From Saposhnikovia divaricata (lineage: Eukaryota; Streptophyta; Magnoliopsida; Apiales; Apiaceae), in assembly GCA_036435485.1 (NCBI GenBank), contig CM071596.1:10258001-10322000 (forward strand): a DNA stretch of 64,000 bases. The letters are read 5' to 3'. Shown piece by piece: positions 31,540-42,303 of this stretch. The notes beneath the pieces were generated by a model. That model was given only the letters and a program-made list of their open reading frames with translations, did not search any database and had not been told where the DNA came from. Numbering within the stretch: position 1 is the stretch's first letter; every line of letters begins with the position of its first letter. The translations under genes and the position numbers were made by a program.

Positions 31540-31770
31540 ATGACTAAGTCGAACAAGAATAACGGAAGGAAGAAAAATAGGGAGAACCCGGGGTCTCACA
31601 ATACACCCAGAGGCGCTACCCCTAGGAGCGATCCCCCTAGAATCGACCCCCATAAGCGAGGCCAAGGTAGGGGCCAAGGTTCGGAACGACCCCTAGGAGC
31701 GAGGCCAAGGCTCGGAACAACCCCGAGGAGCGAGGCCAAGGAAGGGGTCAAGGTTCGAAACGACCCCTAG
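31540..31770 (+). pseudogene. Possible gag start of the gypsy element
   Basis: An ATG 40 bp after the primer binding site opens a basic, Arg/Lys/Gly/Pro-rich frame (MTKSNKNNGRKKNRENPGS...). It runs into the minisatellites and stops after 76 codons. The position suits a gag N-terminus, but there is no capsid domain or zinc knuckle. The frame may be a non-coding relic. Confidence 0.35.
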
Positions 31771-32140
31771 GAGCGAGGCCAAGGTAGGGGCCAAGGTTCG
31801 GAATGACCCCCATCTCCTCGTTGAGATCGTGAGCGGTCCCATTGTCGTGATGACAGACCCCCATCTCCTCGTTGAGATTGTGAGCGGTCCCATCGTTGTG
31901 ATGACACACCCCCTTCTCCTCGTTGAGATTGTGGGCGGTCCCATCGTCGTGATGACACATCCCCTTCTCCTCGTCGAGATCGTGAGCGGTCCCATCGTCG
32001 TGACGATAGACCCCCATCACCTCGTCGATATCGTGAGCGGTCCCATCGTTGTGACGACAAACCTCCATCTCCTCGTTGAGATTGTGAGCGGTCCCATCAT
32101 CGCGACGACAGACCCCCATCTCCTCGTCAAGATCATGAGA
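31655..32140. repeat. Two consecutive minisatellites: GCGAGGCCAAGG units and a 51-bp unit
   Basis: 31655-31806 has four units starting GCGAGGCCAAGG, ending in GACCCCTAGGA or similar. 31807-32140 has about six and a half 51-bp units, each containing CTCCTCGTTGAGAT, GAGCGGTCCCAT and GATGACA. Because 51 is a multiple of three, several frames stay open on both strands; the long open frames here reflect the repeat, not a protein. Confidence 0.9.
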
Positions 32141-32440
32141 TGCCTCATAGTGAGATGCTCCTTCGTGGGATGTCTCTACGTGAGATGCCCCTTCGTGGGA
32201 TGCCTCTACGTGAGATGCCTCCTAGTGAGATGCCTCCTCGTGAGATGCCTCCTAGGGAGATGCCTCTTAATGAGATGCCTCCTAGTGAGATGCCTCTTTG
32301 TGAGATGCCTATTATTGAGATGCCTCTTAATGAGATGCCTCCTAGTAAGATCCCTCTTAATGAGATGCCTTCTAGTGAGATGCCTCTTCGTGAGATGCCT
32401 CTTCATGAGATGCCTCCTAGTGAGATGCCTCGCAGAAATC
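32141..32440. repeat. 15-bp minisatellite (GAGATGCCTCCTAGT)
   Basis: About twenty units of GAGATGCCTCNTNNT, mostly 15 bp, again open in several frames. Confidence 0.92.
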
Positions 32441-32489
32441 TTATTACATATGCAACATAGGGAAGCTTGTTATGACATTGAAGAAAGCA

Positions 32490-32775
32490 AGGGCCCCGGG
32501 ATAGCATGACGAGGCAAGGGCCCCGGGATAGCATGACGAGTCTAAGTGCCCCGGGATAGCGAAGATTAAGCCAAGTGCCCCGGGATAGCGATGATGAGGC
32601 CAAGGGCCTAGGGATAGCATGACGAGGCCAAGTGCCTCGGGATAGCGATGATGAGGCCAAGGGCCCCAGGATAGCGTGATGAGGCCAAGTGCCTCGGGAT
32701 AACATTGATGAGGTCAAGTGCCTTAGGACAATAGTGAAGAGTACAAGTGATCTAGGATAGAATTGAAGAAGTCAA
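32490..32775. repeat. About 29-bp minisatellite (GCCAAGTGCCCCGGGATAG)
   Basis: Nine units of GAGGCCAAG(T/G)GCC followed by CGGGATAGC and a GATGAT spacer. They become more diverged toward the right end. Confidence 0.9.
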
Positions 32776-32968
32776 GTATGCTTATAGTAGGATCACATCA
32801 AATTCTCTTCATTATAAATGGTGTCAACTCCAAATAATACAAGAAGATTTCTGAAACACTTTGATTCCTCATCACATCTACAATGATAACAAGGACTCGG
32901 GGGGTAGTGTAAATACATAAACACCTCTTCTAGTGGGACATTTTAAAAATTGAAAGACAAGGACAGCA

Positions 32969-33580
32969 CACTACAAGAAAAGGGTCAATAGACATCAGTT
33001 TATGACCGATGTCTGTGTTATTTTGCATGTGATGTCTAGGTCGGAGATGTCTATTCTAGACATCGGCCAGAAACTGATGTCTGTGCTAACATAGACATCG
33101 GTATTTGCTTCAATACACATCAGTTGTTCTACAAAATAGGTTACATATAATTAATTTTATAAATAACTTGCATGCCTTATATTCTAGAAAACATATAATA
33201 AACTAAGTTACTTTTCCACATACACATCACTTTCTTTTTTTGGAAAAGATGTCTATTTGGATATTAGACATCATAATTTTAGCAGATAAAGTGATGTCTA
33301 TAGTTATCTTAGACATCATCCTAGACTGATGTCTAATGTTCTTATAAACATTATTTTCTTTTTAAAAAAACGATGTGTATAGCTATCTTAGACATCATCC
33401 TATACTGATGTCTAATGTAAGTATAAACATCAGTTTTTTCTGAAAAAACTCATTTATATGTGTCTCTTAGACATCAGATTTTATAAATAAAAAGTGATTT
33501 CTATTTGTTTTTTAGACATCGGACATTGTAGAAAAAATGTGATGTATATCTTTGTTTTAGACATCATTATTTGGTAAAAT
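32969..33580. repeat. Left subterminal repeats of CACTA 2
   Basis: More than fifteen copies of TAGACATCA/G or TGATGTCTA in direct and inverted order. The right end (39050-39201) has the same words. Confidence 0.85.
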
Positions 33581-33728
33581 CACTTTATTTGCTAATAATA
33601 GATGTGACAATTGTCATTATGTGGCTATTGACAAATTAAAAATCAATGTCATCAACATCCAAATTACATAAACTGCATATCCAATGTACCAAATCCAAAA
33701 CAAGTAAACATGACTACATGTAAATTGC

Positions 33729-33877
33729 CAAGTAAATTACATAACTCAGCCATTGTTTCCATAAGCATGATTTAAATTGCCCCCATGTTGGCTGGGAATA
33801 CTCTGTATCGAAATAAAGGTCTCTCGCCCATGAAGGTGGGATGCTCAACTCCTTCACTAAAGCCTGGTTCTTCTGTT
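33729..33877 (-). pseudogene. Captured exon of a PDR-type ABCG transporter
   Basis: Minus-strand frame after a good acceptor: KNQALVKELSIPPSWARDLY, then YSQPTWGQFKSCLWKQWLSY. The block LVKELS..P...DLYF..YSQ..WGQFKSCLWKQ lies just before the second transmembrane domain of plant full-size ABCG (pleiotropic drug resistance) transporters. Only this exon is present. Confidence 0.85.
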
Positions 33878-34462
33878 TATAAAAACACGAATCAGTTCCA
33901 CGGGATACACTAATTTAAAATTCCAGGGTGGACGGATGCCAATCATATATAATTACTAGATTAAAGTCCTGAAACTCGATCACTACATCTTGGGAATCTA
34001 CTGCACTCATTGTCAGCAAATTTTAATTAGCATCACATTGTCTATTTTTTTTCGCTTCTTAATATTTTACAAGTGTGGAAATTTGTGCATTGGGCAAAAT
34101 GATGCGATAATGTCTACTGATTCTGCAGCTAATTAAATTACAATTTACAAACCTCTGAGATTACGGGGTCCATATCCAAAAGTGTTCGGCAAGAAATTTG
34201 TATTTTGTAAAATAAATTCATGTAAAGAAACTGCAGGAGACCAATTACATTTGGTTACTCTTGTCAGTCTTGTGTAGCTCAGCAAAAGTTACATATTACA
34301 AAATCTCTCTAAGAAATGTAGGCAACAATGGCAGTCTATCGGCTTCAGAAAATATGTTTTGGTAATCAAATGAGTTTAATGCCGTTAACTTTCAACATAT
34401 CCAGGTTCCGAAATTAAAGAATAAAGTTGTTGGACTGTTTCACTATTGAAGCCAAGGGTAGC

Positions 34463-34545
34463 CATTACCTTGTGACCAGGTGATTCCTCTTCAGACCATA
34501 TTCCAAGAAGCTGATGTACTGTGGTGACTTCCCCATCTTCACCTG
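34463..34545 (-). pseudogene. Captured exon-like segment, unidentified
   Basis: Minus-strand translation AGEDGEVTTVHQLLGIWSEE followed by ESPGHK, then GTAATGG that could be a donor. It looks like coding sequence by composition and by the splice-like edges, but I do not recognise the gene. Confidence 0.35.
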
Positions 34546-35146
34546 CATTTTATACAAGTAATGGATATTAAATTCTGGTTCAATAACATATTGAGTCAGG
34601 GAGAACACTAAATTCCTTTATGATGTATTTAAGCCGCACACCATTTCATCCAAAAAAACAAAGGTCGGACAATTGTAAATTACCTAAAAAGAAATGGACA
34701 ATTATTAGTGTTCAATTACACAAAGTTTACCTGACAAAAAAAATTACACAAAGTTTAGTTTAAACAAAGAAGGGTAGTATTTACCTTAATACAAAAGGAA
34801 GCAGAATAGTTAAAGCATACGAAGAATATTGCAGCTGTAACGCTCAGAAGAAACTGCAACGCTGATAGGGCCTACGGCAGAACCAAAAAAAAAAGTGTAA
34901 GGCGAGATATACTAGTTTAAGGTATCTAACACAGTAATACTAGCAACAAAAGGCAAATAATGCTATAATGGACTCAACTATGTCCAATAACAGAAATCCT
35001 TAACACTACAATTTCAAAGAATCATTGATAATTAACATAAAAGATTACTGGCCACACTACAATCTTATCTTCAAAATTTTGAGTACGATATTAGTTCAAA
35101 CTTCAAACCAAAAAAACTGTTTTAAGAATTTAAAACATCAGGGAAA

Positions 35147-35304
35147 TCTATTACCTTGGAGAGGGGAGTGTTTAAAGGAATAGAAAGGACCAGTTCAATC
35201 ACATCCAATATTTTCTGAAGAGCAGGATGATCATCCCTCTCATTTAGAAAGAATGAAATTTTCTTCTGAAGAGCTAAAACTGGCTCCACCATTTTAGCCA
35301 TCAC
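35147..35304 (-). pseudogene. Captured exon, unidentified large helical protein
   Basis: The minus-strand frame encodes MVEPVLALQKKISFFLNERD, then DHPALQKILDVIELVLSIPL and NTPLSKV. It is amphipathic and helical. It reminded me of a segment of the large AAA protein midasin, but this is weak. It is in the same orientation as the neighbouring captured pieces. Confidence 0.4.
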
Positions 35305-35698
35305 AAGTGCATTTGAATCCTACAAGAGGAGTGCAGTTAAGAGCATTAAAAAAAATAAGAATAATATAAAGAAAAAATATTATAACTTAAGAAAAAAAAT
35401 TACAACTTCTTCTCAATATAAAAATAAGATAAAACCTTATAGAAATTGTATTGTAGGCTTCCTTGTTTTTATGAGAGCACACAAACCTCTGTTCATAATC
35501 TATACAGAGGCGAAGTAAATGCTCTGGCACGAACTTTGCATCAAAACTGGAGGATAACAAACCTTCCAGACCTTAAAAAACAAAAAATAAAAATTACAAT
35601 TTGGGTGATGAACAAATTTCCAAAGAATTACAAATGTCAGGTTGTTAAGAACTACACTTGTACATACCTTACTTCACCAGTGAAAGCACCTCCATGAC

Positions 35699-35965
35699 AC
35701 CAAGATGGCCCCGGAAGGCGTAAAATCACACCAACCATGCGATTTCTTCTTACTGGAAAATCTATGCCAAGAATTCCTATGAATAGACTTAGAGTCATCA
35801 TTTAAATTAAGAATCGTAAGACGATAACTAGCAAAACAATCCCATTTAGAGGAAGAAGTACCTCTAGGATCCATAATTTGCAAATACAAACTAGTATACC
35901 CAAGCAAAGCTTGCGAATCGCCTTTCGGATACCGACAATCATATCCTCCAACTTCAAAATTATAT
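35699..35965 (-). pseudogene. Captured exon of a MATH/TRAF-like domain protein
   Basis: The minus-strand translation FEVGGYDCRYPKGDSQALLG, then YLQIMDPRGTSSSKWDCFAS, SIHRNSWHRFSSKKKSHGWC and DFTPSGAIL is a MATH domain of the large plant TRAF-like proteins. After GGYDCR a few residues common in relatives (a short hydrophobic strand before YPKGD) are missing. The exon ends at a GT. MATH domains bind partner proteins, often in ubiquitin pathways. Only one exon is present. Confidence 0.8.
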
Positions 35966-36308
35966 AACAGATTGTTCCAAACATCAACAAAAATGTTAAA
36001 TAAAAATACAAAGAACAGAGGATGCAGGCTCTTTTTACCACAGTTGAGAAGTCTGGCCCAAAAATTGGTCCCATAAACAGGCAGATCAGTAGGATTATGA
36101 TATATAAAGTTACAATCATATAACGCACTCTTATTTTTCTACTTCATTTTTAACTAATTTTAGTTTATGCTTATAATTCGGACACTAAAATATTATGTAG
36201 ACGCTCAGGCAACTTGTGACTAGTTACATAACTGAATCAGGGCACTCTGATAGAAGGTTAAATAGAAACTGAGTACTGAGGCAAAAAGAATTTGCAACAA
36301 TAACACAC

Positions 36309-36412
36309 CTCGCCAATGACAACAGTGTCCCCCTCTTTAACACCAAGCCTTGTAAGAGACTTGAATACTCCACACGCCTCGAGAACATGTTGAAACCTTC
36401 TGTCAGAATCTA
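36309..36412 (-). pseudogene. Captured exon of a plastid Obg-type GTPase, C-terminal domain
   Basis: The minus-strand frame DRRFQHVLEACGVFKSLTRL followed by GVKEGDTVVIGE matches the C-terminal region of chloroplast Obg GTPases (ribosome biogenesis factors). It ends at a GTGTGT donor. It is the downstream part of the same captured gene as 37527-37665. Confidence 0.8.
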
Positions 36413-37526
36413 CATAACTGTTGACAAATGTTTGTAGAAGTGTTATAATTTGCAACTTGTGCAACATTTAATTTTAATTCACTGTCTGCTCCTAAAGTGT
36501 AAAACTACAGTATAACAAATACACAGGGAAATTATTATCATGCTGGTGAGGTTTTATAGTGCAAAATAACCATGCAGGACAGTCCTTGCAAACACTGGTC
36601 CAAAAAGAGAACTTATATTCCAAATCTGGACAATAATATCAACTTAAACAAATAAATAACGCAAGCTACGATAGTATTTTACGACCTCTTATCCTAAATG
36701 CTGCCCCTTAGAGGGTGCAACGATGCAAGTGTAAACTTTGGCAATAGACAATCTAGGAACACTAAAAGAGATACGATACAACTTAATCCAGAAAACCGAA
36801 AGGCAGTAGGTTATACCTCTAGTTTGTCATCTGAACAAAACGTCGCAACCCCGCTTCGACTACATTCCAAGTATTTGAAGAGGGGTCATGAGAGATCTCA
36901 AACTCATTTATTGGACTTTCGCTGCTTTATCACCATTTCAGCTACATGGTTTAAATTTAGAGGGCCACTAAAACCTAAATCAGATATGAAAAGTCATCAT
37001 ATCAGTAAACCAGACAGGTAAGTGCTTGCTAAAAAGTAAAAATCTAGATTGGCGGAGAATATACTTTTAAGGCTACAGAAAACAAAATAAATATAATATA
37101 TCACTAAGCATCAACAATTTTTCATCAGTCAAAAGATATTACAGAAGCACATAGAGATATGTTCCTCAACTTTTAGCCAGTAAAGAATAGAAAAGAGAAT
37201 TTGCATAACAAAACCACCCTGGGCTACATGGGGTGCCACCGGATAAAGCCGAACATGAAGGACTTCAATGAACACCAGAAGACCCATAAATTTTTTGTAA
37301 CAACTAACAAGCATGATTGCTAAAGCAGGTAACTACATAGTTATATCGCATATATTAAAACTTGAGGCAATTATTAGCATTTGTAAAATGTATTAAAGAA
37401 ATGCGAGGTGCTACTATGCCAAAACATGTAAGATGGAAGATGATATTAGAGTGAAAACTAAACCAAGAACATGTTGCAATTATTCACAGAAATAAGGTCC
37501 CTGAGTTTTAATAAAAAATATTCAGA
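36413..37526. other. Intron-like or filler sequence in CACTA 2
   Basis: No exon was recognised between the two Obg pieces. A plus-strand open frame at 36698-37021 has no recognisable features. Confidence 0.4.
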
Positions 37527-37665
37527 TTAGTCTGTCAAACCTTCTCCTTTAGTGGCTTCTTTCCTTTTTTTCACAAGCTCATAAGCAGCATATATCACTT
37601 CCCGAGTGCCTTCTCTCGTCGCTGCACTCATGCAAAAACATTCAATCCCACGAGATTATGCGCTC
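37527..37665 (-). pseudogene. Captured exon of a plastid Obg-type GTPase
   Basis: Minus-strand translation GIECFCMSAATREGTREVIY then AAYELVKKRKEATKGEG corresponds to the Obg segment after the G domain, where an S-A-x-x-x-E-G-T motif and a Y-E-L-V-K-R helix occur. It lies upstream of 36309-36412 on the same strand, in the order expected for one gene. Confidence 0.75.
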
Positions 37666-37710
37666 ATAAGCTTCAAATGCATCATTTGTTAAGAGAGAGA
37701 TAAAAATACC

Positions 37711-37965
37711 AGATATCTACTGCCATCGAAATTCATTCCATATGGATTCTGTTGCTCAAAGCTTGCGATTATTCCTGCCATAAAAACTTTTTAAATACAC
37801 CTAATGTAAATTGGTCTCATCTTTTGAGTCTGATTCTAGTGCAGACAATAAGGAAATTTTTACTAGTCTCAGGTGCGTTCAACTTGTTGGGATCTTCTGG
37901 CACCACAAGTTCATCCCAATCAAGCCTATTTATCTCATGAAGTCTAATTTCATGATCTTGGAAAG
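37711..37965 (-). pseudogene. Captured exons resembling a CAMTA transcription activator
   Basis: Two minus-strand pieces: DHEIRLHEINRLDWDELVVP followed by EDPNKLNAPETS (about 37965-37865), and SFEQQNPYGMNFDGSRY (about 37760-37711). The pattern of an H-E-I-N-x-L-D-W-(D/E)-(D/E)-L block followed later by F-E-Q-Q reminds me of the mid region of calmodulin-binding CAMTA proteins. This is recognition from memory and moderately uncertain. Confidence 0.45.
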
Positions 37966-38213
37966 ACAAAAAAAAACTTCTTGTTTTGTACAAACTATAT
38001 ACCCACACTCAAACTGATGCAGAATAATTTGTCAAAAGAATCTCAGGAATGGGAAAATTCACATGATACCTTACAGGCTACTACTAGAAAAATGAAGGCC
38101 AGATATAAAGTAAAATCTTATGATCTAATCAAAATAAGTTTCAATTAATTCCAAAATGGCACAGGAGCTTGACAGAAAGAAGTTAATGACAAATACCAAG
38201 AGAACAAGATTAC

Positions 38214-38356
38214 CTGTACAGTTTAGGAGCTGTCTTCTCAGGAATAACATCATCTTCACTAGCAACTTTTTTACCAATTGGAGCAAAACCGCCAAATATG
38301 ACCCAAAATTCACCAGAATCTAACTCCGCCTGTAGCTTTCCATCATCTGGAGTACC
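38214..38356 (-). pseudogene. Captured exon of a villin/gelsolin-family actin-binding protein
   Basis: Minus-strand frame GTPDDGKLQAELDSGEFWVI, then FGGFAPIGKKVASEDDVIPE and KTAPKLYR with a GTAATC donor. The E-F-W-x-x-F-G-G-F-A-P-I-G-K-K block is characteristic of plant villins between gelsolin repeats. A single exon is present. Confidence 0.85.
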
Positions 38357-38671
38357 AGAATAGCATCACACACACACACATAGATATAAATTAAATTATC
38401 CTTGATATCCATGTGCACTACATACACATACAAATATACATAAATTACAGATAACATAATTAAACACATACATATATAAATAAATTATATATAAATTAAA
38501 TTAACCCCATATTAAAACTTAGGGTTTCAATTTTAAACCCCCAATTTGTAATAAAATCGAATTAATCAAACTTGTAAGTTTGAACATATCAAACTTAGGC
38601 TTACCCACTGACAAATCAAATTAATTCGAGCTTTGAACCTTCAAACTTTGACCTTCGAACAAATTGATTTC

Positions 38672-38890
38672 GATTTGAGTGAGAGAGAGAGAGAGTTTCG
38701 GGGGTTCTATGAGAGAGAAAGAGAGAGCTCTTCGGGGGTTCAAGCGTGAAAGAGATAGAGAAGAGGTGGGTGGTGGTGGAGGTGAGTCACGGTGGTTAGA
38801 GACGAGAGAGATGAGAGTGAGAGTGAGAGTCGAGAGAGAGAGATGAGAGTGAATCGAGAGAGAGAGTGAGAGAGCATCGAGAGAGTTTTA
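38672..38890. repeat. GAGAGA-rich low-complexity region
   Basis: Interrupted (GA)n with GAGTGAGAGT and TCGAGAG variants. On the minus strand it is a CT-rich tract just upstream of the villin exon and the other captured pieces, the composition of many plant 5' UTRs; that role is a guess. Confidence 0.8.
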
Positions 38891-39201
38891 GTTTTTAGTT
38901 TTTAGTTTTTGTGTTTAATTTGTCTGAAGGGGAATAATTGTGTATAGGCGGGGAAATATTGGGTGAGGGGGGGAAATTTTGACTTAAAGGTGAAAATTTT
39001 AGTTAAGGGGGGAAACAAAAAGAAGGGCGCGCGTTTTGTTTTTTAAAGATTGACTTTAGACATCGATTTTAAAAAGAGTGATGTTTACAAAAATCAAAGA
39101 CATCAGTTTAATTAGGGGTGATGTTATTACATCTTTTAACATCAGTGGCATTTACAACCGATGTTTAAAGTGTGATGTCTATTGAACTTTTTCTTGTAGT
39201 G

Positions 39202-39243
39202 GTACCTAGCGTTGCGAGGTCGCACCTAGCGTAAGGAGGCCGC
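39202..39243. other. Short piece of the gypsy element between CACTA 2 and the copia LTR
   Basis: Contains two GCGAGGTCGCACC/GGAGGCCGC-like words, compositionally like the gypsy element. It stops abruptly at the truncated copia LTR. Confidence 0.5.
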
Positions 39244-40506
39244 AATCCAATCATGTATGATGAGTTAGGAAGAACTTTCTTGTATTCTTATTTGATTTCA
39301 TTAATATTAATAAAAGACTTGTTTTGATTTTATTACGGGCTTTATCTATTTAAATTGTCTTAAATAAGATGTTCCGTAGTTTAGAGTAAAGCTTCTAGAA
39401 TTATAATGAGATTGTAATAGTGAGATCTAGAAGATGATAACTCTAGACTTAAACAGTTCCCGATCATAGGATAACTAATCGGAAGTTAGTGAATCCGCAA
39501 AGATTGGTACATACTATGCTTGCTCCCGTCAGGAGGATGTCTGTTCTCATAGGCATTTGTGTGGTGACACTATAGCTAGTATGTAGGTGCTTATTAGGGA
39601 ATAAGTTCACTGAACATGACTCGATAAGTTGAACAACTAATGGAGTTTACTCACGTGTCGATAGTTGTTCACTGAGTGATAGTTGTACAAGGGTCCTTAG
39701 ACTTGAGATCGTTAAAGTTATCTTGTATATAATGAACTGTGCTTTGGTTTAGTCCTTAGTCTCAAGGACATCCATTAGGTCTATTATGGGCATAGGAATT
39801 TGTGTATGGAGATAGTTAACGGTCAATATAGAATCTACCCCTTCCAGTAAGGAAGTGAATATCCTATGTTATTCTTAGTATGCAAGTTCTGGAATCTCTG
39901 GCCAGAGTGTATGAAATTAGAAAGGAGTTTCTAATTTGCATTAATATGAACTTTGCATTATGAATAAGAAATAATATGATTAAATTTGATAGGCCTGACA
40001 CGAGATCCATGCCTTGTATTTAATCGGGATATTGTAGGGTAAAAGGAATTGATTGTACGGTAACTAGTCACTGACAGGTTCTTGGTATTCTAAGCAGTGA
40101 ATTCATATTATCCGGATAGTCGCGATATGTTGAGAAGCATCACTCACGATGTAGAATAAATATAATTAATCAGTTAATTATATTTAATGAATTATTAGAA
40201 TTCATATAAATAATAAATAAAAAGTTTATTATTTATTTCTGCTACCGACTTAATATTGAACCTACAGGGTCACACCATAAAAAGATTAATTTATTGATGA
40301 AGGAATTTTGAGAGAGCAAGTTGTTTTAATAATGATTAAAATGGTTTAATTATTATTTAAACATTTTGTGAGATTTATATAATAATATATATGATATATT
40401 AATTATAATAAAAACCTACATGTGCCCTATAAATAGAAAGAGATGAGAGGTGTTTAGTCTGCAAGTGTGATTTTGTGAAAACCTAGTTGCCTCCCTCTCC
40501 ATCTTC

Positions 40507-40575
<69 letters not shown>

Positions 40576-40824
40576 ACACCATTTTTATAAAAACTTAGTT
40601 TTATAAAAAGCTTCATCGAAGAATTAATCTTGGTGGATACCGGTAGAGCGCTTCACACTCTGAGAAGCAACTGCTAGCAACCATCGATTATAAAGCTTCG
40701 ATTTTCAAGGTATGGCTACGATTCCTCCGCTTCTCATTTTTATATGATTTTCTATATGTACGATACATTGTTTTTACGGAATAAATTGTTATACCACGCT
40801 TCCGCCCATCCGTAAATTCCTTCA
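39244..40824 (+). repeat. 5' LTR of the copia element (5'-truncated)
   Basis: It aligns with the 3' LTR from its 18th base on, with few substitutions. It differs mainly by a long (CT)n tract (40511-40572) that is only a few units long in the 3' LTR. Confidence 0.93.
40511..40572. repeat. (CT)n microsatellite in the copia 5' LTR
   Basis: About 31 uninterrupted CT units. The 3' LTR has only CTCTCTCTTTCTC at the same place (about 60591-60607). Confidence 0.97.
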
Positions 40825-40825
40825 A

Positions 40826-40837
40826 TGGTATCAGAGC
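40826..40837 (+). other. Primer binding site of the copia element
   Basis: TGGTATCAGAGC, complementary to initiator tRNA-Met, one base after the LTR end. Confidence 0.93.
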
Positions 40838-41442
40838 TAGGTTGTGCATATAGAGATTCACATAAAAAATTTCAGATTTTTTTATGCATGTATGGATTTA
40901 TTATGATTTTTGCAAGTTTATTTAGATTTAATTATGAATTAATTCGAAATAATGTTTGCATGAGGTTTTGACCACTGATCTAGATTCTACAAGTGTTGTG
41001 GATCATCTAGGTATTTTTTTCATAATTTTGTGATGTGTAGATTATTTGTTATGAATTTTTTAAAATTGTTTTGATTAAAATTCATAAAATAATCATGCAT
41101 GTGAAAATTATGAAATTACAATTTGTAAAGGACCCCTGGCTGATCTGATGATTTTATGCTACTGTTGATTTTCAGAAATCATGTTTTTATAATTTTTTAT
41201 TAATTTATTAATTAATTGTTAATTAATTTATTAATATTAAAATTATAAAATAATAATAAGAAGTTATGGGCTTGGCAGTTTCAGTTTATTAACGTAAGAT
41301 AGCTTAAAGGCTGGCGTTTCAAAGTATTAAAGTCTGACAGCAACAGCACCTAACAAAGACTAAAATCAAACGGTCGAATAAAAAAAAAACTGTTATGTCG
41401 GCGTGCTGTCGGGCGCGTGTCGCCCAAACGCGGGGAAAGGGG

Positions 41443-41551
41443 TGTCACGCATTTAGAAAATGCGTGACAGAGTTGTTGCGCAGGAGAGAAATGCGTTACA
41501 GCATTTAATTGAATTAAATGGTTGTAACGCATTCGGTAAATGCGTTACAAC
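41443..41551 (+). repeat. Pair of strong hairpins in the copia leader
   Basis: Hairpin 1 is at 41443-41469 (arms TGTCACGCATTT / AAATGCGTGACA, 12 bp, 3-base loop). Hairpin 2 is at 41521-41551 (arms GTTGTAACGCATT / AATGCGTTACAAC, 13 bp, 5-base loop). Between them AAATGCGTTACAGC repeats one arm. Both share the ACGCATT core, so arms of one could pair with the other. Confidence 0.8.
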
Positions 41552-42303
41552 CTTCTGTCCACATTAAATTTGATTTTTTGGGAGTTTCGTAACTCCGTTT
41601 TGGGTGTGCAATATATCGTTGGATTCGTTTTTTCGAGACGGATCTAATGGAGTGGTCAAATATTTTTTATATAAAAGTTTTGAACTGTTTATATTCCCAA
41701 AAGTGTTTTAAAGCATGTTTTAATTGTTTTAAATTGCTTTTAAATACTATAATAAATCCATACATCAATATATCAATGTATGACATGATATTGCTTGCAT
41801 GCTTACTTATTGATTTATTTTTATATATGAGATATATGCCTATGTTTACCATGCGATGATAGATTTAGGTGAACTTAAATCAAAATAAGGCGTGCTCTAG
41901 AAAATCTAGATTAGGAATCGTTTCTTGCCTTAAGAATAATATTATGAATACAATCATGAGATTCTTGTGTTTGTGAAACACGTAATTAAATATGAATTTT
42001 CAATATTGAGAGAAAGGATGATTCTGTCAAAAGCGGATTTCGATCTGTAAGAAAGGGGTATTAAGTGACGCCTCTTGACAATGCTCCCCCCGATCTGGGA
42101 ATCGTCCAATTATCGATTATTGATTTGAAATATTTAATTCAAAAGGAAGAATCTCTTTATAATATGATTATGATTGTAACATAATACAATCCCTCTAAAA
42201 ATTAAATAATATCAAGTAGTAATTGGCCAATGGCACAACGGGCTTGTGTCGGTCATAGCCTTCCGACATGGTAGAAAGTAGTTCTCATTTTTGAATCATT
42301 GTC

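Larger units (their letters stand above)
32969..39201. mobile_element. CACTA transposon 2 with many captured exons
   Basis: The ends CACTACAAGAAAAGGG and (read inward from 39201) CACTACAAGAAAAAGT are classic CACTA termini. The flanking trinucleotides are GCA (32966-32968) and GTA (39202-39204), a target duplication with one C/T difference. Subterminal AGACATC(A/G) and GATGTCT words crowd both ends. The 6,233-bp element has no transposase frame. It holds exon pieces of at least five host genes, all readable on the minus strand. It is inserted in the Tat-like gypsy element. Confidence 0.9.

Noticed and set aside
31693..32509. Several open frames of 97-226 codons on both strands
   Set aside because: They arise because the 51-bp and 15-bp minisatellite units are multiples of three without stops. 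Frames open on both strands at once are not evidence of coding.
30738..32775. CRISPR-like regularly spaced repeats
   Set aside because: The repeats are contiguous minisatellites in a plant LTR element, without unique spacers or cas genes.
40416..40616. Arg/Glu alternating 66-codon frame
   Set aside because: It is a direct translation of the (CT)n microsatellite.
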